Below, piece by piece: positions 16,326-24,340 of a DNA stretch of 64,000 nucleotides; the first letter of the stretch is position 1, and the number at the start of each line of letters is the position of its first letter. The stretch lies in the NCBI RefSeq assembly GCF_014197035.1, contig NZ_JACIEU010000011.1, forward strand, positions 124,001 through 188,000, written 5' to 3'. The notes beneath the pieces were generated by a model. It was not told where the DNA came from. It saw only the letters and a program-made list of their open reading frames with translations, and made no database searches. Origin of the DNA: Sphingobium scionense (GTDB lineage Bacteria > Pseudomonadota > Alphaproteobacteria > Sphingomonadales > Sphingomonadaceae). The position numbers and the translations under genes were made by a program.

Positions 16326-16613
16326 TGGAAGCCCCTTCGTGTCGCAGGTCCGTTCACCCCACCAGAACGGTTTCTGCTCGCAATCATTAACCAAAAAACT
16401 TCTGAAGGACAAAGGTTAATTTTTCGCTAACCCGCAGGAATCCGCGAGTCGTATAAAAACGAATCTGTTTACAAAGCGTTGACCCCGTAACGAAGCCCGC
16501 CGAGTCAAGCTGGATTACGGGACGGAACGAGCAAAGTCCTGCCCTGGTTCCGCCTTTCGCAGGAGCGATCCGCGCCGATCACAAGGCAGAAATTTGCACT
16601 TCGTAAACCAGCC
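16326..16613. other. 288-bp region upstream of ctrA
   Basis: Contains the leader and promoter region of ctrA (minus) with a CtrA-type box at 16416-16431 and an additional TTAACC half-site at 16387-16392. The remainder, up to the stop codon of the LysR gene, is unusually AT-rich for the first 150 bases and shows no gene or repeat. Confidence 0.5.
16416..16431. promoter_or_regulatory. Putative CtrA-binding site upstream of ctrA
   Basis: TTAA, seven bases, then CTAAC: one mismatch to the CtrA consensus TTAA-N7-TTAA(C). It sits about 90 bases upstream of the ctrA start codon, where autoregulatory CtrA sites occur in other alphaproteobacteria. Confidence 0.55.
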
Positions 16614-17507
16614 TCAGCAACCATGGTGGCGGGTCAGGAAATCGAGCAGCGCCTCCACCCGTGCCGGCCGCAGGCGCGAGGGCGGCGTCACCAGATGCAG
16701 GCCGAAGGGCGGCGGCCGCCAGTCGAGCAATATCTCCTCCAGCTCACCCGAACGGATCGCGTCGCCGACGATGAAATCGGGCAGGCGGGCGATGCCGACG
16801 CCAAGGCGCAGCGCGGGCATCATCGCCTCACCACTGTTGACGGTAATGCGCGGGCGGACCTGCACCGTCACATTCTGCTGCCCCGGCCCGGTGAAGCGCC
16901 AGACATCGGGCGCGGTGACGTTGGAATAGCAGAGGCAGTCGTGGTTGCCGAGGTCGGACGGATGGGTCGGGTGCCCCCGTTCGGCCAGATAGGCAGGCGA
17001 GGCGACGACATGCATATGGACATCGGCCAGCCGGCGCGCGCGCAAGGAGCTGTCGGGCATGTCGGCGATGCGGATGGTGGCGTCGAGGCCGAGTTCGACG
17101 ATGTCGATCTTTGCGTCGGACAAATGCAGGTCGACATCGACCAGCGGATTTTCCTTGGTGAACTGCGCGATCATCGGCGCGATCCGCAGCAGGCCGAAAT
17201 TCATCGGTGCGCCCAGACGCACCGTGCCGGAGAGTTCGGCAGTCTCGTCGCGCGCGGCCTCCTCCGCCGCCTGTCCTTCGGCCAGGATACGCTGAGCGTG
17301 GTCCGCCAGGCGCCGGCCGCTCTCGGTCAGCGCCAGGCGGCGGCTGGTGCGGCTGAACAGGCTGGTGTCGAGATGCTGTTCGAGCCGGGTCACCGCCTTG
17401 GACACGGTGGCCTTGGAGACGCTGAGCGCCTTGGCCGCGTCGGTAAAGCTGCGATGTTCGACCACGGCGGCGAACATCGCCCAGGCCTCGAAATCGGGTA
17501 GGCGCAT
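16614..17507 (-). CDS. LysR-family transcriptional regulator
   Basis: 297 residues, standard for the family. N-terminal winged helix-turn-helix (about 1-62) with F-T-D-A-A-K-A-L-S-V-S-K-A-T-V-S and R-L-E-Q-H-L, followed by the two-lobed effector domain (about 90-295). It belongs to the CrgA/DhcR-like subgroup that often controls a divergently transcribed detoxification or quinone-metabolism gene. Here the divergent neighbour is pirin followed by wrbA, 109 bases away, a configuration that in other proteobacteria makes the LysR protein the local regulator of the pair; the effector is unknown. ATG 17507. Confidence 0.93.
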   Translation of the reverse strand: MRLPDFEAWAMFAAVVEHRSFTDAAKALSVSKATVSKAVTRLEQHLDTSLFSRTSRRLALTESGRRLADHAQRILAEGQAAEEAARDETAELSGTVRLGAPMNFGLLRIAPMIAQFTKENPLVDVDLHLSDAKIDIVELGLDATIRIADMPDSSLRARRLADVHMHVVASPAYLAERGHPTHPSDLGNHDCLCYSNVTAPDVWRFTGPGQQNVTVQVRPRITVNSGEAMMPALRLGVGIARLPDFIVGDAIRSGELEEILLDWRPPPFGLHLVTPPSRLRPARVEALLDFLTRHHGC

Positions 17508-17616
17508 AAGGAAACAATCCGTTTCAACACTGCTTATTCAAGAAACGAACCTGATCGCTAGATTGTCGGAAAGCAAGCCGGAAGCTTCCGGCATTCGCAT
17601 TCGAAAGGCAGACCCC

Positions 17617-18336
17617 ATGAGCACGACAACCGCGAGCCGCATCGAGCGCCGCCCGTTCGCGTCGCTCGGCCATGCCGACCATGGCTGGCTGAACGCACGG
17701 CATCATTTTTCCTTCGCCAATTATTATGATCCCGCCCGCATGGGCTGGGGCGCGATCCGGGTATGGAACGACGACGAGATCGGTCCGCGCGCGGGCTTTC
17801 CGCCGCACCCCCACAGCGACATGGAGATCATCACCTATGTCCGCACCGGCGCGATCACCCACCAGGACAGCCTGGGCAACAAGGGCCGCACCGAAGCGGG
17901 TGACGTCCAGGTCATGTCGGCCGGCACCGGTATCCGGCACGCCGAATATAATCTGGAGGACGAGACCACCACCCTGTTCCAGATCTGGGTCATTCCCCGG
18001 TCGGTCGGCGGGTCGCCCAGCTGGGGCGCCAAGCCTTTCCCCAACGGCGATCGCGCCGGCAAGCTGGTCGTGCTGGCCAGCGGCCATGACGAGGACAAGG
18101 AAGCGCTGCGCATCCGGGCCGACGCCCGGCTGCTGGGCGGCACGATCAAGGCGGGTGAAAGCGTGATCTATGAAAGCGCAGAAGGCCGCCACCTCTATCT
18201 GGTCCCGGCGACGGGCCGGATCGAGATTGATGGCCAGGTCTTCGAGGCACGGGACGGCGCGGCCATCATCGGCGGCGCGCCCATCACCATCACTGCGGTC
18301 GAGGACAGCGAAATCGTCCTGGTCGACAGCGAATAG
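17617..18336 (+). CDS. Pirin family protein
   Basis: 239 residues; bicupin fold. The iron-site motif is intact: His64 and His66 in FPPHPHSD, then His108 and Glu110 in I-R-H-A-E-Y-N; D-M-E-I-I-T-Y-V lies between. Bacterial pirins oxidise flavonols such as quercetin (YhhW type) or modulate central enzymes; YhaK-type pirins respond to oxidative stress. Start 17617 gives the usual N-terminus; the longer open frame upstream runs into the divergent LysR gene. Followed after 125 bases by wrbA, so a redox or quinone-stress role under the divergent LysR protein is a reasonable inference. Confidence 0.92.
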   Translation: MSTTTASRIERRPFASLGHADHGWLNARHHFSFANYYDPARMGWGAIRVWNDDEIGPRAGFPPHPHSDMEIITYVRTGAITHQDSLGNKGRTEAGDVQVMSAGTGIRHAEYNLEDETTTLFQIWVIPRSVGGSPSWGAKPFPNGDRAGKLVVLASGHDEDKEALRIRADARLLGGTIKAGESVIYESAEGRHLYLVPATGRIEIDGQVFEARDGAAIIGGAPITITAVEDSEIVLVDSE

Positions 18337-18461
18337 ACATGACGCTTACACGCCGGTCCGTCACCCCCCTCCCCCAGACGGACCGGCCCCGGTCGCCCGC
18401 ATGCTCCCTCCCTTGTGCGGGCGACCACCCCCTTCAATCTTTCAGTTTCAGATGAGGAGAC

Positions 18462-19067
18462 ATGACAATGGCTAAGGTTCTGGTTCTCTATTATTCGTCC
18501 TACGGGCATATCGAAACGATGGCCAAGGCCATGGCCGAAGGCGCTTCCGCCGCCGGCGCGCAGGTCGACATCAAGCGCGTGCCCGAAACCGCGCCGCTGG
18601 AAGTCGCCCAGAATGCGCATTTCAAGCTGGACCAGGACGCACCCGTCGCAACCGTCGCCGAATTGGCGGATTATGACGCGATCATCGTCGGCACCGGCAC
18701 CCGCTTTGGCCGCATGTCGAGCCAGATGGCCGCGTTCCTGGATCAGGCCGGCGGACTGTGGGCGCGCGGTGCGCTCAATGGCAAGGTCGGCGGTGCCTTC
18801 ACCTCGACCGCGTCGCAGCATGGCGGCCAGGAAGTCACCCTCTTCTCGATCATCACCAACCTGCTGCATTTCGGCATGACGATCGTCGGGCTGGATTATG
18901 GCTTTGCCGGCCAGATGGGCGTCGACAAGGTACGCGGCGGTTCGCCCTATGGCGCGACCACCCTGGCCGATGGCGACGGCAGCCGCCAGCCGAGCGAGGA
19001 AGAGCTGGACGGCGCCCGCTATCAGGGCCGCCGGATCGCCGAAACCGCGATCAAGCTGCACGGGTAA
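18462..19067 (+). CDS. wrbA: NAD(P)H:quinone oxidoreductase WrbA
   Basis: 201 residues, normal for the type IV NAD(P)H:quinone oxidoreductase WrbA, a tetrameric flavodoxin-like FMN enzyme reducing quinones by two electrons and so avoiding semiquinone radicals. Visible are the FMN phosphate loop after [20 protein letters not shown], the [11 protein letters not shown] flavin loop and [12 protein letters not shown] 18462 follows GAGGAGA; ATG 18468 is also possible. Last gene of the pirin-wrbA pair, with a clear intrinsic terminator at 19142-19180. Confidence 0.96.
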   Translation: MTMAKVLVLYYSSYGHIETMAKAMAEGASAAGAQVDIKRVPETAPLEVAQNAHFKLDQDAPVATVAELADYDAIIVGTGTRFGRMSSQMAAFLDQAGGLWARGALNGKVGGAFTSTASQHGGQEVTLFSIITNLLHFGMTIVGLDYGFAGQMGVDKVRGGSPYGATTLADGDGSRQPSEEELDGARYQGRRIAETAIKLHG

Positions 19068-19088
19068 TCGCCGCGCGCGCCGTCTGGG

Positions 19089-19109
19089 GAACGCAGCCTG
19101 GCTGCGTTC
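19089..19109 (+). terminator. Short hairpin after wrbA
   Basis: GAACGCAG and CTGCGTTC around five bases, 21 bases after the wrbA stop. No T-tract; possibly a 3'-end stabilising hairpin ahead of the real terminator. Confidence 0.35.
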
Positions 19110-19141
19110 TTCGGTCGCATGGGTGCGCCATCAGGTTGTAG

Positions 19142-19180
19142 GGAGCTGGCACGCCGGGACTGCGCGCCAGCTCCTTTTTA
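19142..19180 (+). terminator. Rho-independent terminator of pirin-wrbA
   Basis: Perfect 9-bp stem (19142-19150 with 19166-19174), 15-base loop, followed immediately by TTTTTA. A textbook intrinsic terminator for the plus-strand transcript. Confidence 0.85.
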
Positions 19181-19186
19181 TTTGAA

Positions 19187-19393
19187 TTATCCCAGCGTCT
19201 TGGGCGTGACCCAGACTTCGACCGGGGTGATGAACTTGCCCGGTGCGGGTTTGCCGACGACGACGCGGTCGGCGGTGACCAGTTCGCCATTTTCAAGGTT
19301 CAGCGACACCCAGGGCTTGGGCATGCGCTCGAACTTCATTTTCTGGATGGGCTGGCCGGTGGCCGTGTTCATGATGGTGGCAATGATAGACAT
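19187..19393 (-). CDS. Conserved small hypothetical protein
   Basis: 68 residues. Not recognised as a characterised family. The composition is that of a soluble, folded protein (K-F-E-R-M-P-K-P-W-V-S-L-N-L-E-N-G-E, then a V-V-V-G-K-P-A-P-G-K-F segment with alternating beta-type residues), with GC-rich third codon positions like its neighbours. It is flanked by the wrbA terminator and by the ECF41 promoter region, so it is likely a monocistronic gene. ATG 19393. It is supported by coding-like composition only. Confidence 0.55.
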   Translation of the reverse strand: MSIIATIMNTATGQPIQKMKFERMPKPWVSLNLENGELVTADRVVVGKPAPGKFITPVEVWVTPKTLG

Positions 19394-19481
19394 AGGCGGC
19401 GGCTAGCGGGTGCCCCCTGCCCCTGTCCAGAGCCGGAATCGGCAAAATATTTTCGGTCCTCGCGAAAAAAGTCGCCGCCCA

Positions 19482-19508
19482 TGTCACATCGGGCGCGGCC
19501 GTCTCGTC
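19482..19508 (+). promoter_or_regulatory. Putative ECF41-dependent promoter
   Basis: TGTCACA (19482-19488), exactly 16 bases, then CGTC (19505-19508). This matches the promoter consensus I recall for group ECF41 sigma factors (TGTCACA-N16-CGTC). It lies 32 bases before the start of the carboxymuconolactone-decarboxylase-like gene, the standard ECF41 target, which itself is coupled to an ECF41 sigma gene. Confidence 0.8.
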
Positions 19509-19540
19509 ATGTCAGCAATAGCAAGCAAAGGAGCTGTATC

Positions 19541-19996
19541 ATGACCGACAAGATCAATCCCTATGCCGCCGCGCCGCAGTTGATGAAGAGCTGGACCGCG
19601 CTCTCCACCGCGATCGCCGACAGCCTGGAGCCGAGCCTGATCGAACTGGTGAAGATCCGTTCGTCGCAGATCAACGGCTGCGCCAACTGCATCAACATGC
19701 ACAGCTATGAAGCGCGCGAGAAGGGCGAGACCGAACAGCGCATCTACCTGCTGTCCGCCTGGCGCGAGGCGCCCTGCTACACCGACCGCGAGCGCGCCGC
19801 GCTGGGCTGGACCGAGGCGCTGACCGAAATCGCCAAGGGCCATGCCCATGAGGCCGCCAAGGAGGCGCTCAACTGGGAATTTACCGAGGAGGAGCAGGTC
19901 AAGCTGACCCTGATGATCAACATCATCAATGGCTGGAACCGCATCGCCGTCGGCTTCAACCTCTGGTATGACATGCCGATGAAGGCAGCGGCCTGA
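19541..19996 (+). CDS. Carboxymuconolactone decarboxylase / AhpD-like protein (ECF41 partner)
   Basis: 151 residues, all-helical AhpD-like fold. The redox motif C47-A-N-C50 with His54 (N-G-C-A-N-C-I-N-M-H) marks it as an alkylhydroperoxidase-like member rather than a true lactone decarboxylase. In the ECF41 group this is the typical 'COE' partner (carboxymuconolactone decarboxylase, oxidoreductase or epimerase) and normally the main target of the sigma factor. Start 19541 follows AAAGGAG; the stop overlaps the sigma gene start (TGATG). Substrate unknown. Confidence 0.92.
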   Translation: MTDKINPYAAAPQLMKSWTALSTAIADSLEPSLIELVKIRSSQINGCANCINMHSYEAREKGETEQRIYLLSAWREAPCYTDRERAALGWTEALTEIAKGHAHEAAKEALNWEFTEEEQVKLTLMINIINGWNRIAVGFNLWYDMPMKAAA

Positions 19997-20856
19997 TGGC
20001 GCGGGGGACGCAGATGGACGCGGCGGCGCGCTTCGACCCGCTGCGTCCCCGCCTGATCCGGGTCGCCTATCGCATGCTCGGATCGGTCGCCGATGCCGAG
20101 GATGTGGTCCAGGACGCCTTCCTCCGCTGGATGGGCTCCGACCGCAGCGATGTGCGCGAACCGGAAGCCTTTCTGCGCCGCATCGTGACCCGGCTCTGCC
20201 TGGACCAGATGAAGTCGGCGCGGGCGCAACGCGAAACCTATGTCGGCCCCTGGCTGCCCGAACCGGTGGTCGAGGAAGAAGATGAGGAAGAGGACGTCAC
20301 CCTGCCGCTGATGCTGGCATTGGAGCGGCTGTCGCCGCTGGAGCGGGCCGCCTTCCTGCTGCACGATGTGTTCGGCCTCGCCTTTGACGAGGTGGCGAGG
20401 ACCATCCAGCGCGATGCCGCCGCCTGTCGCCAACTCGCCGCCCGCGCGCGCGACCATGTGCGCGACGCCCGCCCCCGCTTCCAGGTCGAGAAACAGCGCG
20501 GGCTGGAAATTGCCGGCGCCTTCTTCGCCGCCTCGCGCAGCGGCGACATGAGTGCGCTGGGCGCGCTGCTGGCACAGGATGTCAGCTTCCACAGCGATGG
20601 CGGCGGCAAGCGCCCGGCCGCGATCCGCCCGGCGATCGGCCATGGCCAGGTGATGCAGGTCCACAAGGCGCTGGCGGTGCTGTTCGGCAAATATGGGTCG
20701 ACCCTGCTGCGCACCTGCATGGTCAACGGCCTGCCCGGCTTCGTCACGCGCGAGGCCGATGGCGAGTTGCAGACCACCGCGCTGGACATAAAGGACGGCC
20801 AGGTGACCGCCATCTACATCATGCGCAACCCGGACAAGCTGCGCCATCTCCATTGA
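19996..20856 (+). CDS. ECF41-family sigma factor with fused SnoaL-like regulatory domain
   Basis: 286 residues. Sigma region 2 (about 12-78; M-L-G-S-V-A-D-A-E-D-V-V-Q-D-A-F) and region 4 (about 100-160), then a C-terminal SnoaL/NTF2-like domain (165-286). The ECF41 hallmarks are present: WLPEP at 86-90, DGGGK at 201-205 and N-P-D-K-L near the C-terminus (278-282). In this group the C-terminal extension replaces an anti-sigma factor. The gene starts at the stop of the AhpD-like gene and is expected to activate the promoter at 19482-19508. An internal ATG at 20014 is an alternative start. Confidence 0.93.
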   Translation: MARGTQMDAAARFDPLRPRLIRVAYRMLGSVADAEDVVQDAFLRWMGSDRSDVREPEAFLRRIVTRLCLDQMKSARAQRETYVGPWLPEPVVEEEDEEEDVTLPLMLALERLSPLERAAFLLHDVFGLAFDEVARTIQRDAAACRQLAARARDHVRDARPRFQVEKQRGLEIAGAFFAASRSGDMSALGALLAQDVSFHSDGGGKRPAAIRPAIGHGQVMQVHKALAVLFGKYGSTLLRTCMVNGLPGFVTREADGELQTTALDIKDGQVTAIYIMRNPDKLRHLH

Positions 20857-20945
20857 TTGCTTAACCGCCGGATAAGCCCGTTCCTTGGGAAAATCGCAGC
20901 CCTTGCGGCGCCATGGCCGGATCGGGGACCGGGAGCGAAACAGAG

Positions 20946-21500
20946 ATGGTTGGTGCGATCGGCGGCTCGGGCAATGGCTGGGGCCAGTTCAAGAAGGCGA
21001 TGGAAGAGCTGGCCCAAAAGGCGCGGCAGGCGAACCAGAATGGCGGCAGCACGACAGCGAAAGTGACAGAGGCAAGCACGCCTGCGGCCACCACGCCGGT
21101 TGCGGCCAGCGAGCCGGTCGCCAGCGTCCAGCCGGCGGTCGAAACGACACCTACTGCCGCAGCGACCGCGCCGGCGCCGGTGATCGCGAGCGAAACAGCC
21201 GTCGTCGCCAGCGACAGCGTTTCCCTGTCACCTTCGCTGTCGCCCCTGACCTATAGCGCGCCCACGCCAGCGCCGCGATCGCAGGCCGTCGCCGTGCCGG
21301 AAACCACGCTGGACACGCAATTATCCGACGCGGGCTATTATGCGTCGCCAGCGGCATCGGCCGTCGCCGACCCGGTCGCCCCCGCCCAGCAGGAGAACGC
21401 CGCCGCGCTGAACCAGGCGCAGGTCATCGCCCAGGCCGCCTATGCCCTGGTCGCCCGCGCCGGCGAGGATCATCGCCTGTCGCTGATCCAGAAGGGGTGA
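20946..21500 (+). CDS. Hypothetical Ala/Pro/Thr-rich protein
   Basis: 184 residues; no family recognised. The N-terminus has a short amphipathic stretch (W-G-Q-F-K-K-A-M-E-E-L-A-Q-K-A), the middle (35-150) is a low-complexity A/P/T/S/V linker and the C-terminus forms a helix-prone segment (A-L-N-Q-A-Q-V-I-A-Q-A-A-Y-A-L-V). No signal peptide or membrane helix. Codon use resembles that of neighbouring genes. ATG 20946 is chosen because a GGGAG element precedes it; ATG 20913 is in frame but has none. It may be a soluble adaptor or a disordered protein. Confidence 0.5.
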   Translation: MVGAIGGSGNGWGQFKKAMEELAQKARQANQNGGSTTAKVTEASTPAATTPVAASEPVASVQPAVETTPTAAATAPAPVIASETAVVASDSVSLSPSLSPLTYSAPTPAPRSQAVAVPETTLDTQLSDAGYYASPAASAVADPVAPAQQENAAALNQAQVIAQAAYALVARAGEDHRLSLIQKG

Positions 21501-21506
21501 AGCGGG

Positions 21507-21527
21507 ATGCCGGGTCAGGCCCGGCAT
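21507..21527. terminator. Hairpin after the Ala/Pro-rich gene
   Basis: ATGCCGGG and CCCGGCAT around five bases, immediately after the stop codon. This hairpin type is common between genes in alphaproteobacteria and may be a dispersed repeat as well as a transcript end. Confidence 0.45.
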
Positions 21528-21643
21528 GACGGATTGGGGAATGGCAGGAAGCGACCATTTTTGGTCGTTGAGGCTAGCCGTAGTGTTTGCCACCTGCGGA
21601 CATTAGAGGCTCAGAAACGAAGTAATGTTATGGGCGCAAATAT

Positions 21644-22096
21644 ATGCATGAACTACGCACTTTTCTGATCGTTGCTGCGCGGCATTTGAACGCTCCTCTA
21701 AGAAGCGCTCTTGCTGTTGAACCGATCGGAGAGATCAACCCATACATACGACGTTCGGCAGCCACCTTTACCACCTTCGACTGTTTGGCTTTTGGGGCTG
21801 TATATTTGTATGGCGAACTACCCCTTGAGACTGAGCTATTCGAGGAGTGGATTGGCGATTTCGCTTGGGGAACAGGCGGTCCGATGCGTTACGATGAACT
21901 CGCGCACATTTTGATCCCCCGCTATTTCGAGCAAGAGACATTTTGCGTTTCCGAAGGCGAGGGCCCAAATAACAAAGTTGAAACGCGGAATGAGTGGAAG
22001 CATGAGCAGGACATTGCTGGACTGTCTGAGCTTCTCAAACAGGCATCGATCGATCACAGCCTGACGGAATGGGCGCTAGAGATAAAGCGCTTTTAA
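21644..22096 (+). CDS. Low-GC orphan hypothetical protein
   Basis: 150 residues, no family recognised. Acidic, soluble, with alternating helical segments (E-L-F-E-E-W-I-G-D-F-A-W, Y-D-E-L-A-H-I-L-I-P-R-Y, L-S-E-L-L-K-Q-A-S). Local GC is about 50 percent (30 of 60 bases at 21661-21720) against roughly two thirds around it, and codons ending in A or T are frequent, so it looks acquired. No good ribosome site precedes the ATG at 21644. Size, acidity and isolation are reminiscent of orphan immunity proteins, but that is only a resemblance. The gap 21501-21643 holds a hairpin and a short palindrome (21552-21567). Confidence 0.5.
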   Translation: MHELRTFLIVAARHLNAPLRSALAVEPIGEINPYIRRSAATFTTFDCLAFGAVYLYGELPLETELFEEWIGDFAWGTGGPMRYDELAHILIPRYFEQETFCVSEGEGPNNKVETRNEWKHEQDIAGLSELLKQASIDHSLTEWALEIKRF

Positions 22097-22161
22097 CAGC
22101 TAATCGAACTCGAAACCGCCAGTCCCCCTTCCCCCCTTACCTAGCAGCGATGGGGCTCCGC

Positions 22162-23121
22162 CTAGAGCATCCAGCGGCTGAGGCGCGGGGACAAGCGGAT
22201 GAGGTGCCACAGGGCGAAGGGTGCCAGCAGCGCGAGAACCAGCAGCCAGGGCCTGGCCAGATAGGGCGTGCCATAATGGATGAGCGCGACGTGCAGATAC
22301 ATGATGACCAGTGACGCCCGGCCAAGCGCGGCGAGCGGGGCGGCGACTGGCGCGAGCCGCGCCGAGAGGCGGAAGAGCAGCAGCGACGTCGCGATGCCCG
22401 ATGCGATCGAGAGCAAGGGCCAGCCATAGTCGGCCGCCTTCATGTTGAGCGTCGGCAGCCAGCCGGCAAGGCCCGCCAGCGCCAGCAGGCCGAGGGGCGC
22501 TATCCAGCGGTTGCGCCAGTGCAGCCGGGGCCAGAGCGCGCCGACCCAGAGCAGGATCATCGCCATCGGCACGCTCAGGAGGCCGAGCGGCGAGGCCTGT
22601 GTTGCACGGCCGATGCCATAGGCGAGCAGCAGCATCGGGATCAGCAGCAACGCCCATCGCCGGTCTCGCGGATCGGGCCAGCGGTTGAGGGCGAAGTTGA
22701 ACAGGATGCGCGCCATCATCAGGCAGGGCACGAACCAGAAGATGGTATAGGGGCCGCGCAGCCAATAGCCGCCGAGCAGGATCGGCAGCAGATCGCGCGG
22801 CCATTGGTGGAAGATCGGCAGATTGCCCTTGGCCGGTTCGATGACCTGATCGGCCAGGATCAGCAGCGCCAGGAAGATCGCATAGGGGCGCATCTGGCTG
22901 ACCAGTTGCCGCCGGGTGAAGGGGCCGACCGGATGCGGCCGCGAGAGCATGCCCGAGAGCAGGAAGAAGAGCGGCATATGGAAGCTGTACATGCCGTCAC
23001 GCAGGGCGCCGCGGGTCCAGACATGGCCGACCACCACGGCGATGATGCCGATGCCGCGTGCGACATCGACCCAGTCGAGCCGCTGCGGCGCATGTTGATA
23101 GGCAAGGCCCCTATTCTCCAT
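22162..23121 (-). CDS. Acyltransferase family (acyltransferase 3-like) membrane protein
   Basis: About 319 residues with roughly ten hydrophobic helices. The opening L-D-W-V-D-V-A-R-G-I-G-I-I-A-V-V-V-G-H and F-H-M-P-L-F-F-L-L-S-G identify the acyltransferase-3/OpgC-like family, with the catalytic His in the first helix. Such enzymes O-acetylate or succinylate surface polysaccharides or glucans at the inner membrane. ATG 23121 is used; a GTG three codons upstream (23130) is in frame. Convergent with the low-GC orphan gene and divergent from the pseudouridine synthase. A role in decorating the EPS encoded downstream in the window is possible but not shown. Confidence 0.87.
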   Translation of the reverse strand: MENRGLAYQHAPQRLDWVDVARGIGIIAVVVGHVWTRGALRDGMYSFHMPLFFLLSGMLSRPHPVGPFTRRQLVSQMRPYAIFLALLILADQVIEPAKGNLPIFHQWPRDLLPILLGGYWLRGPYTIFWFVPCLMMARILFNFALNRWPDPRDRRWALLLIPMLLLAYGIGRATQASPLGLLSVPMAMILLWVGALWPRLHWRNRWIAPLGLLALAGLAGWLPTLNMKAADYGWPLLSIASGIATSLLLFRLSARLAPVAAPLAALGRASLVIMYLHVALIHYGTPYLARPWLLVLALLAPFALWHLIRLSPRLSRWML

Positions 23122-23207
23122 CGGCTCCACGCCCTATAGGATGGCGCGTGGGCGTCAATCGCCCAGCCAGATTACCCGGATGCCAGATTTCCCGATCGGA
23201 TTGATAT

Positions 23208-23888
23208 TTGACCCTGCTTAGCGACAAAGTGCTGTTCATCGATGGCGAGGCCATCATCCTCGACAAGCCCGCCGGCCTGCCGGTCGACGCGCCGCGCGAC
23301 GGATCGATCAGCCTGGAGAACCATCTCGCCTCGCTGACCTTCGGCTTTCAGCGCTGGCCGCTGGCGGTCCATCGGCTGGACCGCGATACCAGCGGCTGCC
23401 TGCTGCTGGCGCGCAACCCCAAGGCGCACAAGCGCTTTGCCGCCGCGTTCGAGGCCGGCACGGTCGAGAAGCGCTATGTCGCGGTGCTGGAGGGTGTGCC
23501 CGAGGCGGACGAAGGCACGATCGAATTGTCGCTCAAGAAGGTGAGCACCCAGGCACAGGGCTGGCGCATGATCGCGGCCAAGGCCGGCAAGCCGGCCGTC
23601 ACCCACTGGCGCAAGCTGGCGGTGAAGGACGGCCGCGCGCTGATCGCCTTCACCCCCGAAACCGGCCGCACCCACCAGATCCGCGTCCATGCCCAGCATG
23701 GGCTGGGCTTCGGCATCGTCGGCGACCCGGTCTATGGCGACGGACAGGGCGCGATGCTGCTGCACAGCCGGTTCCTGAGCGTGCCGCGCGGCGACAACAA
23801 GGCCCCCGCACAGGCGACCGCGCCGCTGCCGCAGAGCTTCGTCGATGCAGGCTTCGGCCCGGAGATATTGGAGGAAGCCGGGCTGTAA
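23208..23888 (+). CDS. RluA-family pseudouridine synthase
   Basis: 226 residues. The catalytic motif HRLDRDTSG contains the essential Asp; I-I-L-D-K-P-A-G-L-P-V at the N-terminus and E-T-G-R-T-H-Q-I-R-V-H-A near the C-terminus are characteristic of RluA/RluC-type enzymes. No S4 domain is present. It isomerises uridine in rRNA or tRNA; the target position cannot be told. No ATG exists near the N-terminus, so the TTG at 23208 is the likely start, preceded by a weak GGA. The ArfB gene follows after 16 bases. Confidence 0.9.
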   Translation: MTLLSDKVLFIDGEAIILDKPAGLPVDAPRDGSISLENHLASLTFGFQRWPLAVHRLDRDTSGCLLLARNPKAHKRFAAAFEAGTVEKRYVAVLEGVPEADEGTIELSLKKVSTQAQGWRMIAAKAGKPAVTHWRKLAVKDGRALIAFTPETGRTHQIRVHAQHGLGFGIVGDPVYGDGQGAMLLHSRFLSVPRGDNKAPAQATAPLPQSFVDAGFGPEILEEAGL

Positions 23889-23904
23889 GCCCCGGCCCTT
23901 CGCC

Positions 23905-24330
23905 ATGGTCGCCATCCCCGTCACCCGCTCCATCGCGATCGACAGCGACGAGATTGTCGAGAGCTTCGCGCGCGCGTCGGGGCCGGGCGGCCAGCATGTG
24001 AACACCACCGACAGCGCGGTGATGCTGCGCTTCGACGTCGCCGCCTCGCCGGGGCTGCCCGAGGCGGTGAAGCTGCGGCTGGCGGACCTGGCCGGATCGC
24101 GCATGACCCGCGAGGGCGTGCTGATCCTGCGCAGCGAAGGCGCGCGATCGCAGTTGCTCAACCGGCAGGAGGTGCGCGAGCGGCTGTTCGCGCTGATCCG
24201 CGAGGCGACGATCGTGCCCAAGAAGCGGCGCCCGACCAAGCCGACCAAGGCATCGCAGAAGCGCCGCGTCGATGGCAAGACCAAGCGCGCAGTGGTGAAG
24301 CAGGGGCGCGGCCGCGTCAGGATGGACTGA
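23905..24330 (+). CDS. arfB: Alternative ribosome-rescue factor ArfB (peptidyl-tRNA hydrolase)
   Basis: 141 residues. A class I release-factor-like catalytic domain with the GGQ motif (G-P-G-G-Q-H-V-N) and no codon-recognition domain, plus a basic C-terminal tail rich in K and R (K-K-R-R-P-T-K-P-T-K) that enters the mRNA channel of stalled ribosomes. It releases nascent chains on non-stop complexes as a backup for tmRNA. ATG 23905 gives the family N-terminus. Sits between rluA-like and a membrane protein gene, 16 and 10 bases away, so probably co-transcribed. Confidence 0.94.
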   Translation: MVAIPVTRSIAIDSDEIVESFARASGPGGQHVNTTDSAVMLRFDVAASPGLPEAVKLRLADLAGSRMTREGVLILRSEGARSQLLNRQEVRERLFALIREATIVPKKRRPTKPTKASQKRRVDGKTKRAVVKQGRGRVRMD

Positions 24331-24340
24331 AGGGGGTATT

